Of a stretch of DNA of 18,429 bases, positions 1 through 6,890 are shown in pieces. Below the pieces are notes generated by a model. That model saw only the letters and a list, made by a program, of their open reading frames with translations. It was not told the DNA's origin and did no database searches. Each line of letters starts with the position of its first letter. Position 1 is the stretch's first letter. The stretch spans positions 1 to 18,429 of the forward strand of contig JACCVM010000005.1 in assembly GCA_013698135.1 (NCBI GenBank). The letters run 5' to 3'. This DNA is from Euzebyaceae bacterium. GTDB taxonomy: Bacteria > Actinomycetota > Nitriliruptoria > Euzebyales > Egibacteraceae. A program made the translations under genes and the position numbers.

Positions 1-939
1 TCCGCCGAACTGATCGGCGGCATCGACTTCATCCCACTCGCCATCGGCTTGTTCGGGATCGGTGAGATCCTCTACAGCGTCTACCTCAACCAGCACGCCG
101 CAGACTTCCCGTACATCAAGGTGAGCACCAAGGACGAGGGCTTCTGGCCCAGCCGACGGGAGTGGAAGGAGTCGAGGGGGCCGACCGCCAGGGGCTCGGT
201 GCTCGGGTTCATGGTCGGGGTGGTGCCCGGGGCCGGCGCGACAATCGCCTCGCTGATGTCCTACAGCATGGAGAAGTCCATCTCCAAGACCCCCGAAAAG
301 TTCGGGAAGGGGGCGATCCCCGGATTGATCGGGCCGGAGGCGGCGAACAATGCCGCGTCCGCCGGATCGCTTGTCCCGTTGCTCACCCTTGGCATCCCGG
401 GCTCGGGATCAACGGCCGTGCTGCTCGGCGCGTTCCTGCTGTACGGCCTGCGACCCGGGCCGCTGCTGATGACCCAGAACCCCGAGTTCGCCTGGGGCCT
501 GATCGCCAGCATGTACCTGGGCAACGTCGTCCTGGTGCTGCTCAACATCTTCGCGATCCCGCTGTTCGCGAGCTTCATGAAAGTTCCCCTGCGCATCGCC
601 ATCCCGGTGATCGTCGTGCTGTGCACCATCGGCACCTACACCGTCAACGGCAGCATCATCGAAACCTGGTTGATGGTCTTGGCCGGCGTGCTGGGCTTCT
701 TCATGAAGCGGTTCGGCTTCTCCCCCGCCGCCGCGATCGTGGCCCTGGTCCTTGGTCCGATCGCCGAGGAGACTCTGCGCCAGTCGCTGCTGATCTCCAA
801 CGGCAGCCCGTTGATCTTCTACCAACGACCGGTGGCGTTCGGCTTGGTGATCCTCTTCGCGATCCTGGTCGCGGTGCCGGTGGCCTACCGGCTGATCCGT
901 GGCCGCAGCCTACCGGCTGTGCCGGCCGAAGAGGATTAG
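1..939 (+). CDS. tctA: Tripartite tricarboxylate transporter permease, TctA family (5' truncated by window edge)
   Basis: This is the large membrane permease of a TctABC-type secondary transporter, which imports tricarboxylates or related organic acids with a periplasmic binding protein. The reading frame is open from base 1, so the true start lies upstream; about 312 residues are visible of the roughly 500 usual for TctA. Family signatures seen are the segment GVVPGAGATIASLMSY near base 217, then GPEAANNAASAGS followed by PLLTLGIPGSGSTAV around bases 331-420. Several hydrophobic helices follow to the C-terminus. The next gene (FAH family) starts 34 nt after the stop with its own strong ribosome binding site, which fits an operon. 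The substrate cannot be read from the sequence. The small TctB and the binding protein TctC would be expected upstream, outside the window. Confidence 0.93.
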   Translation, partial: SAELIGGIDFIPLAIGLFGIGEILYSVYLNQHAADFPYIKVSTKDEGFWPSRREWKESRGPTARGSVLGFMVGVVPGAGATIASLMSYSMEKSISKTPEKFGKGAIPGLIGPEAANNAASAGSLVPLLTLGIPGSGSTAVLLGAFLLYGLRPGPLLMTQNPEFAWGLIASMYLGNVVLVLLNIFAIPLFASFMKVPLRIAIPVIVVLCTIGTYTVNGSIIETWLMVLAGVLGFFMKRFGFSPAAAIVALVLGPIAEETLRQSLLISNGSPLIFYQRPVAFGLVILFAILVAVPVAYRLIRGRSLPAVPAEED

Positions 940-960
940 CAGGCAGCGCTTCCCGGTCCC

Positions 961-967
961 AAGGAGG
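961..967 (+). promoter_or_regulatory. Strong Shine-Dalgarno AAGGAGG for the FAH-family gene
   Basis: A perfect AAGGAGG lies 6 nt before the GTG at 974. It decides the start of the FAH-family gene in favour of 974 over an in-frame ATG at 899, which lies inside the upstream permease gene. Confidence 0.85.
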
Positions 968-973
968 CGCCCC

Positions 974-1843
974 GTGCGTCTGTGCAGCGTCGTGATTGAC
1001 CACGACGAGGTCGCGGCCATCGATGTTGCCGGCCGCGGGGTGGTCCAGCTGTCCGCCGTGGACGCGGACGCACCCGTGGACTTGCTGAACGTCATCGGTG
1101 TGTTGTCCGCGCAGCGGCTGGACACTTGGTCGCAGCGTGTCGCAGGGCTTGCCGACGACGCCTTCGTCGACCCCGTGACGCTGCGGTGGGCGCCGCCGTA
1201 CCGCCATCCGCCCAAGCTGTGGGGCATCGGCCTGAACTATGTCGACCACGCCGACGACTTGGCCGCGGCGCACCCGACCGCTCCGGCATCGTTCATGAAG
1301 GGCGATCACACCATCATCGGGCCGGGTGAGCCGATCATCCTGCCGGTGCAGAGCCGGCGGGTGACCGCCGAGGGCGAGCTGGGCATTGTCATCGGGCGCG
1401 AGTGCCGCAACGTGGAAGAAGCCGACGCGCTGGAGCACGTGGCCGGCGTCTGCTGCGTGCTTGATCAGACGGCCGAGGACATCCTGCAGGAGAACCCGCG
1501 CTTTCTGACCAGAGCCAAGAACTTCCCAACCTTCTTCGCGTTCGGGCCGCACCTGGTGACGATGGACGAGGTGCTGGCGCGCTTCGACAGCCTCGCCGAC
1601 ATCGTGGTCGGGACCTACTGCAACGGTGCCCTGCAACGACAGAACGCGGTCGCCAACATGCTCTACTCACCGCAGATGCTGATCAGCTTCCACAGCAAGG
1701 TCATGCCGCTACTACCCGGTGACGTGATCAGCACCGGTACGCCCGGAGCGGTGGTGATCTCAGATGGCGACCTCGCCGAGTGCCGCATCTCCGGGATCGG
1801 CTCCCTGGTCAACCCCGTCGTCGGGGCGGCCGGCATCGACTGA
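974..1843 (+). CDS. Fumarylacetoacetate hydrolase (FAH) family protein
   Basis: A 289-residue metal-dependent enzyme of the FAH superfamily. Its members hydrolyse, decarboxylate or hydrate acylpyruvates and related beta-keto or enol acids in the cytoplasm. The first 75 residues form a variable N-terminal domain and the catalytic fold follows. Visible motifs are KLWGIGLNYVDHADD (about 81-95), the metal-binding pair Glu133 and Glu135 in AEGELGIVIG, Asp164 in CVLDQTAED as the probable third ligand, TRAKNFPTFFAFGPHLVT (179-196) and STGTPGAV near the C-terminus. The GTG start is chosen because of the AAGGAGG ribosome binding site. It sits between a tricarboxylate permease and an AbrB-type membrane protein, so it probably acts on the imported acid or a product of it. 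The exact reaction is unknown. Confidence 0.88.
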   Translation: MRLCSVVIDHDEVAAIDVAGRGVVQLSAVDADAPVDLLNVIGVLSAQRLDTWSQRVAGLADDAFVDPVTLRWAPPYRHPPKLWGIGLNYVDHADDLAAAHPTAPASFMKGDHTIIGPGEPIILPVQSRRVTAEGELGIVIGRECRNVEEADALEHVAGVCCVLDQTAEDILQENPRFLTRAKNFPTFFAFGPHLVTMDEVLARFDSLADIVVGTYCNGALQRQNAVANMLYSPQMLISFHSKVMPLLPGDVISTGTPGAVVISDGDLAECRISGIGSLVNPVVGAAGID

Positions 1844-1855
1844 GAGGAATGTTTC

Positions 1856-2341
1856 ATGGTCGTGCTCTACAGCCTCGCCGCCGCGCTGACCGGAGGGTGG
1901 TTGTTGGATCGCCTCGGCGTTCCGGCCGGGGCACTGGTGGGAGCCATGCTCGGCGTCGGTGTGCCTCGGATGTTCGGGGTCCCCACCTGGAGCATCCCTC
2001 CGGCCGGACGTTTCGTGGCCTACGTGATCGTCGGGGCGCTGTTGGGCCAGACGTTCAGCCGTGAGACGCCGAGGCTGGTCGCGGAGTCCTTCGTGCCCAT
2101 CATCAGCGTGGTCGTCGCCTTCATCGGGATCGGCGCCATCCTCGGCTACTGCCTGTGGCGGTTCGGTGGCCTGGACCCCATCACCTCCTACCTGGCGACG
2201 TCGCCCGGCGCGATCGCTCAGATGGGTGTCCTCAGCGCCGAGGCCGGGGCGGTGGCTCCGCTGGTGCTCAGCGTCCATCTGCTGCGGGTCACCTCGGTCA
2301 TCCTCATCACGCCGTTGATCGTGAAGCTGCTCAAGGCCTGA
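1856..2341 (+). CDS. AbrB-type integral membrane protein, single repeat (half-length)
   Basis: A 161-residue, very hydrophobic protein with about five membrane segments. The glycine-rich start (ALTGGWLLDRLGVPAGALVG), the GRFVAYVIVGALLGQTF segment and SYLATSPGAIAQMGVLS match the membrane AbrB family (Pfam AbrB, PF05145). That family is often mislabelled a transcriptional regulator because it shares a name with the DNA-binding AbrB. Typical members are about 350 residues with two tandem copies of this unit; here there is one. A homodimer, or a partner encoded elsewhere, is the obvious inference. The ATG at 1856 has GAGAGGA upstream and starts 12 nt after the FAH gene stop, so translation is probably coupled. 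Genomic context suggests membership of the carboxylate transport operon. Confidence 0.8.
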   Translation: MVVLYSLAAALTGGWLLDRLGVPAGALVGAMLGVGVPRMFGVPTWSIPPAGRFVAYVIVGALLGQTFSRETPRLVAESFVPIISVVVAFIGIGAILGYCLWRFGGLDPITSYLATSPGAIAQMGVLSAEAGAVAPLVLSVHLLRVTSVILITPLIVKLLKA

Positions 2342-2362
2342 CGAGTACCTGTGGGCGCGGGC

Positions 2363-2368
2363 TACCGT
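2363..2368 (+). promoter_or_regulatory. TANNNT -10 box (TACCGT) for leaderless IclR mRNA
   Basis: TACCGT ends 6 nt before the ATG at 2375 and no Shine-Dalgarno sequence lies in between. This spacing puts the transcription start at or next to the A of the ATG. It implies that the regulator has a promoter separate from the upstream operon, although only 33 nt separate the genes. Confidence 0.55.
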
Positions 2369-2374
2369 GGTGGG

Positions 2375-3154
2375 ATGGGAGGTCCGCCAAGAGCCAATGG
2401 CGTGCAGTCGCTGGACCGTGCGGTGGCGATCCTGGACTGCTTCACGGCCGAGCGCCAGGAGCTGGGGCTGTCGGAGATCGCCCGCATCACCGGGTTGACC
2501 ACCAGCACGGCCCACCGGCTGCTGCACAGCCTCCAATCCCATGGGCTCGTGCGGCGAGTTCCCGACCGCCGTTACACGTTGGGGCCGCACCTGCTGCGGC
2601 TCGCCAGGGGTGCCCATCCCGGCGTGGACCTCCAAGTGGTGGCATTGCCGGTCATGCGCCGCTTACGGGACGCGACCGGCGAGACCGTTGGTTTGCACGT
2701 CCTGTCAGGTCGCTGCCGGCTGGTCGTCGACCAGGTCGAGAGCCGCCAGCCGCTGCGGCGCACCTACACCGAGTTGGAGGAGCGCATCCCGCTGCACCAA
2801 GGGGCTCCCGGCAAGGTCCTGCTGGCCTTCTTGCCCGCCGAGGAGCGCGAGGTGGTCCTGGCTGGACCGTTGGAGGCGGCGACGCCGGCCACCATCACCG
2901 ATCCAGGCCTGCTGCGCACTGAACTCGAGCAGATCACCCGCTCGGGGCGCGCCTTCTCGTTCGAGGAACGCGTCGTCGGCATCCGGACGGTGGCGGTGCC
3001 GATCCGCAACCATGCCGGCACCGTACGGGCCAGCGTGAGCGTCACCGGACCGGCCTTGCGAGTCACCGCTGCGCGGCTGGAGGAGCTGGCGCCGCCGTCC
3101 ATCCGGGCGGGGGCGGAGATCTCGGCCATCCTCGGCTGGCGCGACAAGACCTAA
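2375..3154 (+). CDS. IclR family transcriptional regulator
   Basis: A 259-residue cytoplasmic DNA-binding regulator. Residues 10-75 form the winged helix-turn-helix typical of IclR: VQSLDRAVAILDCF, then GLSEIARITGLTTSTAHRLL, then the wing RRVPDRRYTLGPHLLRLA. The C-terminal GAF-like effector domain (about 85-250) includes HQGAPGKVLLAFLP and the FSFEERVVGIRTVAVPIRN segment, both hallmarks of IclR effector domains. An in-frame GTG at 2351 is possible, but the ATG at 2375 has the leaderless -10 box at the right distance. IclR proteins normally control the adjacent catabolic operon in response to its substrate, so the likely targets are the permease, FAH and AbrB-type genes immediately upstream. 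The effector is unknown. Confidence 0.93.
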   Translation: MGGPPRANGVQSLDRAVAILDCFTAERQELGLSEIARITGLTTSTAHRLLHSLQSHGLVRRVPDRRYTLGPHLLRLARGAHPGVDLQVVALPVMRRLRDATGETVGLHVLSGRCRLVVDQVESRQPLRRTYTELEERIPLHQGAPGKVLLAFLPAEEREVVLAGPLEAATPATITDPGLLRTELEQITRSGRAFSFEERVVGIRTVAVPIRNHAGTVRASVSVTGPALRVTAARLEELAPPSIRAGAEISAILGWRDKT

Positions 3155-3196
3155 CCGGGACCGAATCCGATCATCGCCAGCGGGGCAGGGGGCTCC

Positions 3197-4615
3197 TCAG
3201 TTGCCTTGCGGGGCGGGGCGCACCAGCCGCCACGCCAGGACCGCGGCGAGCAGCGCCCAGACGGCCACCGGCACCGACGGAGGAAGCTCGGAGGAAGCCC
3301 CACGCGAGGCAACGAGCACCGGTGACGTCGCCAGCGGTTGCGGTACGACGCCGAGCAGGCTGGACAGGGTCGGGGGTGGCTGGGCTGCGGGAGCGACGGC
3401 GGGTGGGGGGATGGAGAATGCGGGCGGGGCGCTCTGCGGCACCGCGACGGGCGGCGCAGCGATCGCTGGCGGGGCGACGGCCGGCAGGTTCTGCGACGCC
3501 AGCCCCGTCGAGACACCAGGGCCCGGCGCGGAGAGCGCGAGGCTGCTGCGGGTCACCGGGCTGGGCAACGATCCCGCCGACCCCACGTTCATCGGGCGCA
3601 GCGCCACCTGACGATCGTCGTCGGTGTCCCGCTGCCGATCGTCGTCGTCCTTGGTGGTGTCCCGCTGCCGATCGTCGTTGTCCGCCGGGTCGCCCGCAGA
3701 ACGATCAGGCTTCGGATCCGGCTTGCTGGGCTCAGTCGGGTCAGTCGGCTCGGTGGGCTCAGTCGGATCGGTGGGCTCAGTCGGGTCCGCGGGCTCAGTC
3801 GGATCGGGGTCGATGGGATCGCGCGGTTCCGGCGCGGCGACCTCTAGCGGGGTTGAGGTCGCATCCGCCGTGTGGCTGGTGTTCGGGTCGGCTCCCGCGC
3901 GCGCCACCTGCAGGCGATAGCTGTAGATCCCCGGCTCGAGTCCGCCATCGTCGGGCCTGGCGTGGTCGAAGGCGATCGTCTCACCCGGTTCGAAGGTGGC
4001 AAGCGGCTTGGCCGTGCCGAGGCGGTACAGCTCGACCGGCTGGCTGTCGGGCAACGCCAGGGCTTGTCCGCTGACCTTGATCTGGTCGTCCCGGCGCAGG
4101 CGTGCACCCACCCACGGCGCCGGGGGGTCCACGTCCAGGACGATCGGCTGATCGGCGACCAGCGGTGGAGCGTCGGCGGCGCCAGCGACGACGGTGAGGG
4201 TGTAGTCGCCATTGGCCACCGCCGGGTCGATCAGGCTGAGGCGAACCGACGACTGTCCGTCGCTCTGCTTGGTCTCCTGCTCGGTCCAGCTCGTGGGGCC
4301 CGCGTCCCCGGTGTCGGGACTCGCGGTGGTCAACGTGACACTGAGCTGCTCGACCTCGCCGTCAACCGTGACGTCCAGGAAGGGCTCGCCGGCCACGGTG
4401 TCGCCAGGCTCGGGCATGACCAGCGTCAGCTGCTGGGTCGGCAGCTCGGAGGCGTCCTCCGTCTGTGCGTAGGCGGGAACGGCCGTCAGGAGCATGATGG
4501 CCGCGACTGCGGCCATCACCATCCCCCGAACGCCGAACCGACCCTGGTGTCGTGGTCGTGTCACGGTCGTACCAGCGTACGGGTTCTGCGACGCGAACGG
4601 GAGCCATTTAGCCAT
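3197..4615 (-). CDS. Secreted, C-terminally membrane-anchored protein with Thr-Pro-Glu repeat stalk
   Basis: This gene is not a recognised family. The 472-residue product has an Arg-containing n-region and the hydrophobic stretch MAAVAAIMLLTAVPAYA (34-50) ending in a signal peptidase I-type AYA|QT site. Two Ig-like or fibronectin-like beta segments follow (about 62-165 and 166-262). Next come a DPTEPTDPTEP stalk (270-296), a charged repeat DDRQRDTTKDD/DDRQRDTDDD (313-336), a Pro/Ala-rich linker and one C-terminal helix (about 447-463) followed by RLVRP. This is the layout of a wall-spanning surface protein anchored by its tail. The start is uncertain. A GTG at 4564 has a TACGCT -10 box 9 nt upstream and would give a 455-residue protein with a more usual signal peptide. 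Confidence 0.75.
   Translation of the reverse strand: MAKWLPFASQNPYAGTTVTRPRHQGRFGVRGMVMAAVAAIMLLTAVPAYAQTEDASELPTQQLTLVMPEPGDTVAGEPFLDVTVDGEVEQLSVTLTTASPDTGDAGPTSWTEQETKQSDGQSSVRLSLIDPAVANGDYTLTVVAGAADAPPLVADQPIVLDVDPPAPWVGARLRRDDQIKVSGQALALPDSQPVELYRLGTAKPLATFEPGETIAFDHARPDDGGLEPGIYSYRLQVARAGADPNTSHTADATSTPLEVAAPEPRDPIDPDPTEPADPTEPTDPTEPTEPTDPTEPSKPDPKPDRSAGDPADNDDRQRDTTKDDDDRQRDTDDDRQVALRPMNVGSAGSLPSPVTRSSLALSAPGPGVSTGLASQNLPAVAPPAIAAPPVAVPQSAPPAFSIPPPAVAPAAQPPPTLSSLLGVVPQPLATSPVLVASRGASSELPPSVPVAVWALLAAVLAWRLVRPAPQGN
3623..3677. repeat. 33-bp-period tandem duplication inside the surface protein gene
   Basis: A 22-nt stretch beginning ggtgtcccgctgccgatcg occurs identically at 3623-3644 and 3656-3677. 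It encodes the duplicated 11-residue charged unit DDRQRDT. The exact identity at DNA level points to recent slippage or duplication. Confidence 0.85.
3728..3810. repeat. 9-bp-register tandem repeat encoding the Thr-Pro-Glu/Asp-Pro stalk
   Basis: Four perfect copies of the 12-mer gggctcagtcgg begin at 3728, 3755, 3773 and 3791, with spacings of 27, 18 and 18 bp, all multiples of 9. On the minus strand they encode the DPTEPTDPTEP stalk. Length variation between strains is likely. Confidence 0.85.
4574..4579 (-). promoter_or_regulatory. Candidate TANNNT -10 box (TACGCT) for an internal leaderless start of the surface protein
   Basis: TACGCT on the minus strand lies 9 nt before an in-frame GTG at 4564. 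That start would give a signal peptide with a 16-residue basic n-region. No Shine-Dalgarno sequence precedes either this GTG or the ATG at 4615. Confidence 0.35.
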
Positions 4616-4669
4616 ACGTTCATTGCATCGGCACGTTGCGGTTCCAACCTTTGCTTCCCGCGAGCGATT

Positions 4670-5458
4670 TCACTCTGCCGCCAGCCGTTGCAGCCCCTCC
4701 GGGATGTCCGTCGGCCCAACGATGCCCCCGTCGCTGACAAGGTCACGGCCGAGCAGACCGGCGACGACCGGGTCCAGGGCCGGCGCAGGTCCGGGGGGCC
4801 GTTGCGGTGCGGTTAGCAGGTCGGCGAAGGCTCCCAGCAACAGCTCGGTCGGTCCCGTCACCGTCACGTTGACGGCGATCTCCCCCACCAGCCCTCGGAG
4901 CCGATCGGCCTCGACCAGCACCAGCGCCAGATCGTCGACGTACAAGGGAGAGTGCGTCGCTTCGGCGCCCTGCGCCGGCGCCGCACCGGCCGCCAGCGCC
5001 TCCGTCAGCGGATCACGGGGCCCGTAGGTCAGCGCCCGGCGGATCACGATGGACTCCAGGGGAGCGTCGGCCAACAGACTCTCGACCTCGACACAAGCCT
5101 CAAGGTAGGCGTTCCCCTGCGGCGCCTCCACCCCGACAAAGGATGGCCAGATGACGCGCCGGCAGCCCGCACCGAGCGCCGCCGACACCACCGTGGCGGC
5201 GTCGTCCACGACGGTCTCGGGCGGTGTCATCGGGTCACCGCCGAGATGCACCACCGTGTGCACCTGCTCCAGAGCGGTCTCGAGATGGCCCTCGTCGTCC
5301 AGCGTCCCACGGGCGACGACGCAGCCGGCGGCCCGTAACGCCTCGGCGGCTTCCACGTCGCGGTAGTCGACGAAGGCGCGCACCTGCCCGGTGCCGCGCA
5401 GCCGTCGAACTACGGCGCGACCGACCGACGTCTGTGCCGCGGTGACCAGGACTGGCAT
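4670..5458 (-). CDS. NmrA/SDR-like NAD(P)-binding Rossmann-fold protein, degenerate active site
   Basis: A 262-residue protein resembling atypical short-chain dehydrogenases (NmrA or NAD-dependent epimerase type). The N-terminal beta-alpha-beta PVLVTAAQTSVGRAVVRRL is in the right place, but the usual TGATGxxG glycines are mostly lost. The segment HTVVHLGGDP (67-76) matches the second Rossmann motif. RRVIWPSFVGV (100-110) holds the usual serine position. The expected YxxxK is YLEAC (118-122), with Cys in place of Lys. The loss of both signatures suggests a cofactor-sensing or regulatory role, or a divergent enzyme. The frame stays open upstream, but the ATG at 5458 starts the Rossmann fold and has a TACCGT -10 box 8 nt away. 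It lies 16 nt after the DUF4097 gene and may be co-transcribed with it. Confidence 0.75.
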   Translation of the reverse strand: MPVLVTAAQTSVGRAVVRRLRGTGQVRAFVDYRDVEAAEALRAAGCVVARGTLDDEGHLETALEQVHTVVHLGGDPMTPPETVVDDAATVVSAALGAGCRRVIWPSFVGVEAPQGNAYLEACVEVESLLADAPLESIVIRRALTYGPRDPLTEALAAGAAPAQGAEATHSPLYVDDLALVLVEADRLRGLVGEIAVNVTVTGPTELLLGAFADLLTAPQRPPGPAPALDPVVAGLLGRDLVSDGGIVGPTDIPEGLQRLAAE

Positions 5459-5466
5459 GCTTACAG

Positions 5467-5472
5467 ACGGTA
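5467..5472 (-). promoter_or_regulatory. TANNNT -10 box (TACCGT) before the NmrA-like gene
   Basis: TACCGT on the minus strand ends 8 nt before the ATG at 5458. No Shine-Dalgarno sequence is visible in the interval, so a leaderless transcript is plausible in addition to read-through from the DUF4097 gene. Confidence 0.4.
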
Positions 5473-5474
5473 CT

Positions 5475-6254
5475 TCAGAGCGCTGCTCGCTCCAGCCGAA
5501 CGTCACCGGAGACGGTGCGCAGCTGCAGCCTGATGGTGCGTCCATCGCTCGGCGCGCCGCCCGGCTCGGCGTCGAAGTCGTTGCGCAGGGCACCGGACAA
5601 CGTCGAGACGTCAACGTCAACGGTGCGTCCCGACGGCAGGCCGACGCGGACGTCACCCGAGGCGGTGGTGCAGCGCAGGAGTTCACCCTCGAAGTTGCGC
5701 ACCCACACGTTGCCACTGGCGGAACGCCCGCTGAGGCTGCCGCGAGCCGCGCCGACCACCAGGTCGCCGGAGGCGCCGCGAAAGGCGACCTCAGCGTCGG
5801 CCCGCTCCACCTCGATGTCTCCCGACGCCGTGGTCACGTCCAGCCGGCCGCCCACGCCGGCAAGGCCGACGTTGCCCGACGCCGAGCGGACCACGGCCTC
5901 GCCGGAGACCTCGCCGGCACGCAGATCGCCCGAGGCAGAGTTGGCTCGCAGGCGCGACAGCCCGAACTCGACGTCAACGTCGGCGCTGGCCATGCGGGCG
6001 TCCAGCTGGCTGCCCTGTGGAGCGCGGACGGTCAGTTCGTAGGAGCGCCAGCGGCTCGCGAAGCCGTCCTCGGGACGCAAGCTGATGTGGTTCCCCGACT
6101 GCTCGATGCGGAAGCTGCCGGCGTCGCGACCTCGGACGTCGACGACCACGGCGCCTTCGTCGCCTGGAAGGAGGGTGGCCCGACCGGCGGCGAGGCAAAG
6201 CTCGAGCCTGACGGTACCGGTGACGGAGAAGGTTTCGGTCCTGTGGTCGCTCAC
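5475..6254 (-). CDS. DUF4097 family beta-strand repeat protein
   Basis: A 259-residue protein with no signal peptide or membrane segment, so probably cytoplasmic. After an N-terminal beta domain (1-90) it carries a series of (S/T)ASG(D/N) turns. The Ala of each motif falls at 107, 125, 143, 161 and 179, an exact 18-residue period. Looser copies follow at 198, 219 and 248. This is the DUF4097/adhesin-like fold, a probable right-handed beta-helix reminiscent of bactofilin-type coils. Function in actinobacteria is unknown. The start codon overlaps the stop of the ribbon-helix-helix gene by 4 nt (ATGA), so the two proteins are translationally coupled and probably made in fixed proportion. Confidence 0.85.
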   Translation of the reverse strand: MSDHRTETFSVTGTVRLELCLAAGRATLLPGDEGAVVVDVRGRDAGSFRIEQSGNHISLRPEDGFASRWRSYELTVRAPQGSQLDARMASADVDVEFGLSRLRANSASGDLRAGEVSGEAVVRSASGNVGLAGVGGRLDVTTASGDIEVERADAEVAFRGASGDLVVGAARGSLSGRSASGNVWVRNFEGELLRCTTASGDVRVGLPSGRTVDVDVSTLSGALRNDFDAEPGGAPSDGRTIRLQLRTVSGDVRLERAAL

Positions 6255-6820
6255 GTCTGCACCGTCCCCCGGTAGTGGCGTCCGGGGCGACCCTGGCGGC
6301 CGGTGGCCGACGCGAGCGCCTTGACCACCCAGCTGTTCACCGAGTCACCGGTCACGCCTGCGGAGTCCTCGACGACCGACTTGAGGCTGGGCGGCAGCCG
6401 TAGCGTGATGCGCGCCTCGTAGTCCTCTTCACGCGGCGTCTCGGTGACTCGCGGCTCCCGAACGGCAAGGACCGGCTCTCCCTCTCGCAGCACGACGTCG
6501 ACCTCGTGCTCGGGCATCTGCGCGCCCACTTCGGTGGCCGCCTGCTCGGCCAGCTCAAGCGCAAGCTGGCGCGTCGCGGGGCCGAGCGCCGCCAGCAGCG
6601 CCTGCGCCGCCGACTCCAGGGCCGGGTCACCGCTGGCCGCGACCTGGGTGGCGAGGGCGGCTTCGAAGCGGGCCAGTGCGGTCTGGGTGTCCATCTCGTC
6701 TTCCATTCCTCGACGGCGGGGCGGCGGCTCGGGACGCCGACGGGGCCCGCGAAGCCGCGCGGTCAGGCGCTCGACCCGCGCCTCGTGGACCGTTGCCAGG
6801 AGCTCTGGTGTCCAGTTCAT
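6251..6820 (-). CDS. Ribbon-helix-helix (HicB/Arc-like) protein partnered with DUF4097
   Basis: A 189-residue protein. The C-terminal part (about 137-171) reads RITLRLPPSLKSVVEDSA then GDSVNSWVVKALA, a clear ribbon-helix-helix DNA-binding domain of the kind annotated as HicB-family antitoxin in actinobacteria. Residues 45-100 are Ala/Leu-rich helices and 103-125 a predicted beta segment (EVDVVLREGEPVLAV). The start at 6820 has an AAGGAAGG ribosome binding site. Later ATGs at 6706 and 6694 are possible, and the Arg/Pro-rich first 38 residues are unlike the rest. No HicA-like toxin is adjacent; the only coupled partner is DUF4097. It probably represses its own promoter through the ATGACAT inverted repeat upstream. 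Confidence 0.8.
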   Translation of the reverse strand: MNWTPELLATVHEARVERLTARLRGPRRRPEPPPRRRGMEDEMDTQTALARFEAALATQVAASGDPALESAAQALLAALGPATRQLALELAEQAATEVGAQMPEHEVDVVLREGEPVLAVREPRVTETPREEDYEARITLRLPPSLKSVVEDSAGVTGDSVNSWVVKALASATGRQGRPGRHYRGTVQT

Positions 6821-6852
6821 CGTACCTTCCTTGTGGTCTCGATGACGCCACT

Positions 6853-6873
6853 ATGACATCAAATATATGTCAT
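6853..6873. promoter_or_regulatory. Inverted repeat ATGACAT-N7-ATGTCAT in divergent promoter (candidate operator)
   Basis: Perfect 7-bp arms (6853-6859 and 6867-6873) sit in an AT-rich island between the divergent ribbon-helix-helix and DsbA-like genes. On the minus strand the repeat overlaps the spacer and -10 of a candidate promoter (TGGACA, 17 bp, CATAGT). A related GATGACG at 6841 and TGTCAAT near 6890 may be further half sites. The geometry suits a ribbon-helix-helix repressor. Binding is inferred. Confidence 0.5.
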
Positions 6874-6884
6874 GTCCAGGCCGT

Positions 6885-6890
6885 TATGGT
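6885..6890 (+). promoter_or_regulatory. TANNNT -10 box (TATGGT) for the DsbA-like gene
   Basis: TATGGT ends 7 nt before the ATG at 6898 with no ribosome binding site between, which is the leaderless arrangement. It lies 12 bp from the ATGACAT inverted repeat, so the same repressor could affect both directions. Confidence 0.5.

Noticed and set aside
1856..2341. Reading the AbrB-like gene as a transcriptional regulator
   Set aside because: The protein is almost entirely hydrophobic membrane segments and has no swapped-hairpin DNA-binding domain.
3155..3196. Terminator between the convergent IclR and surface-protein genes
   Set aside because: No inverted repeat with a stem of useful length could be found in the 42-nt gap.
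6251..6820. A classical HicAB toxin-antitoxin module
   Set aside because: Only the ribbon-helix-helix half is present. No small HicA-like double-stranded RNA-binding protein is encoded on either side; the coupled partner is DUF4097.
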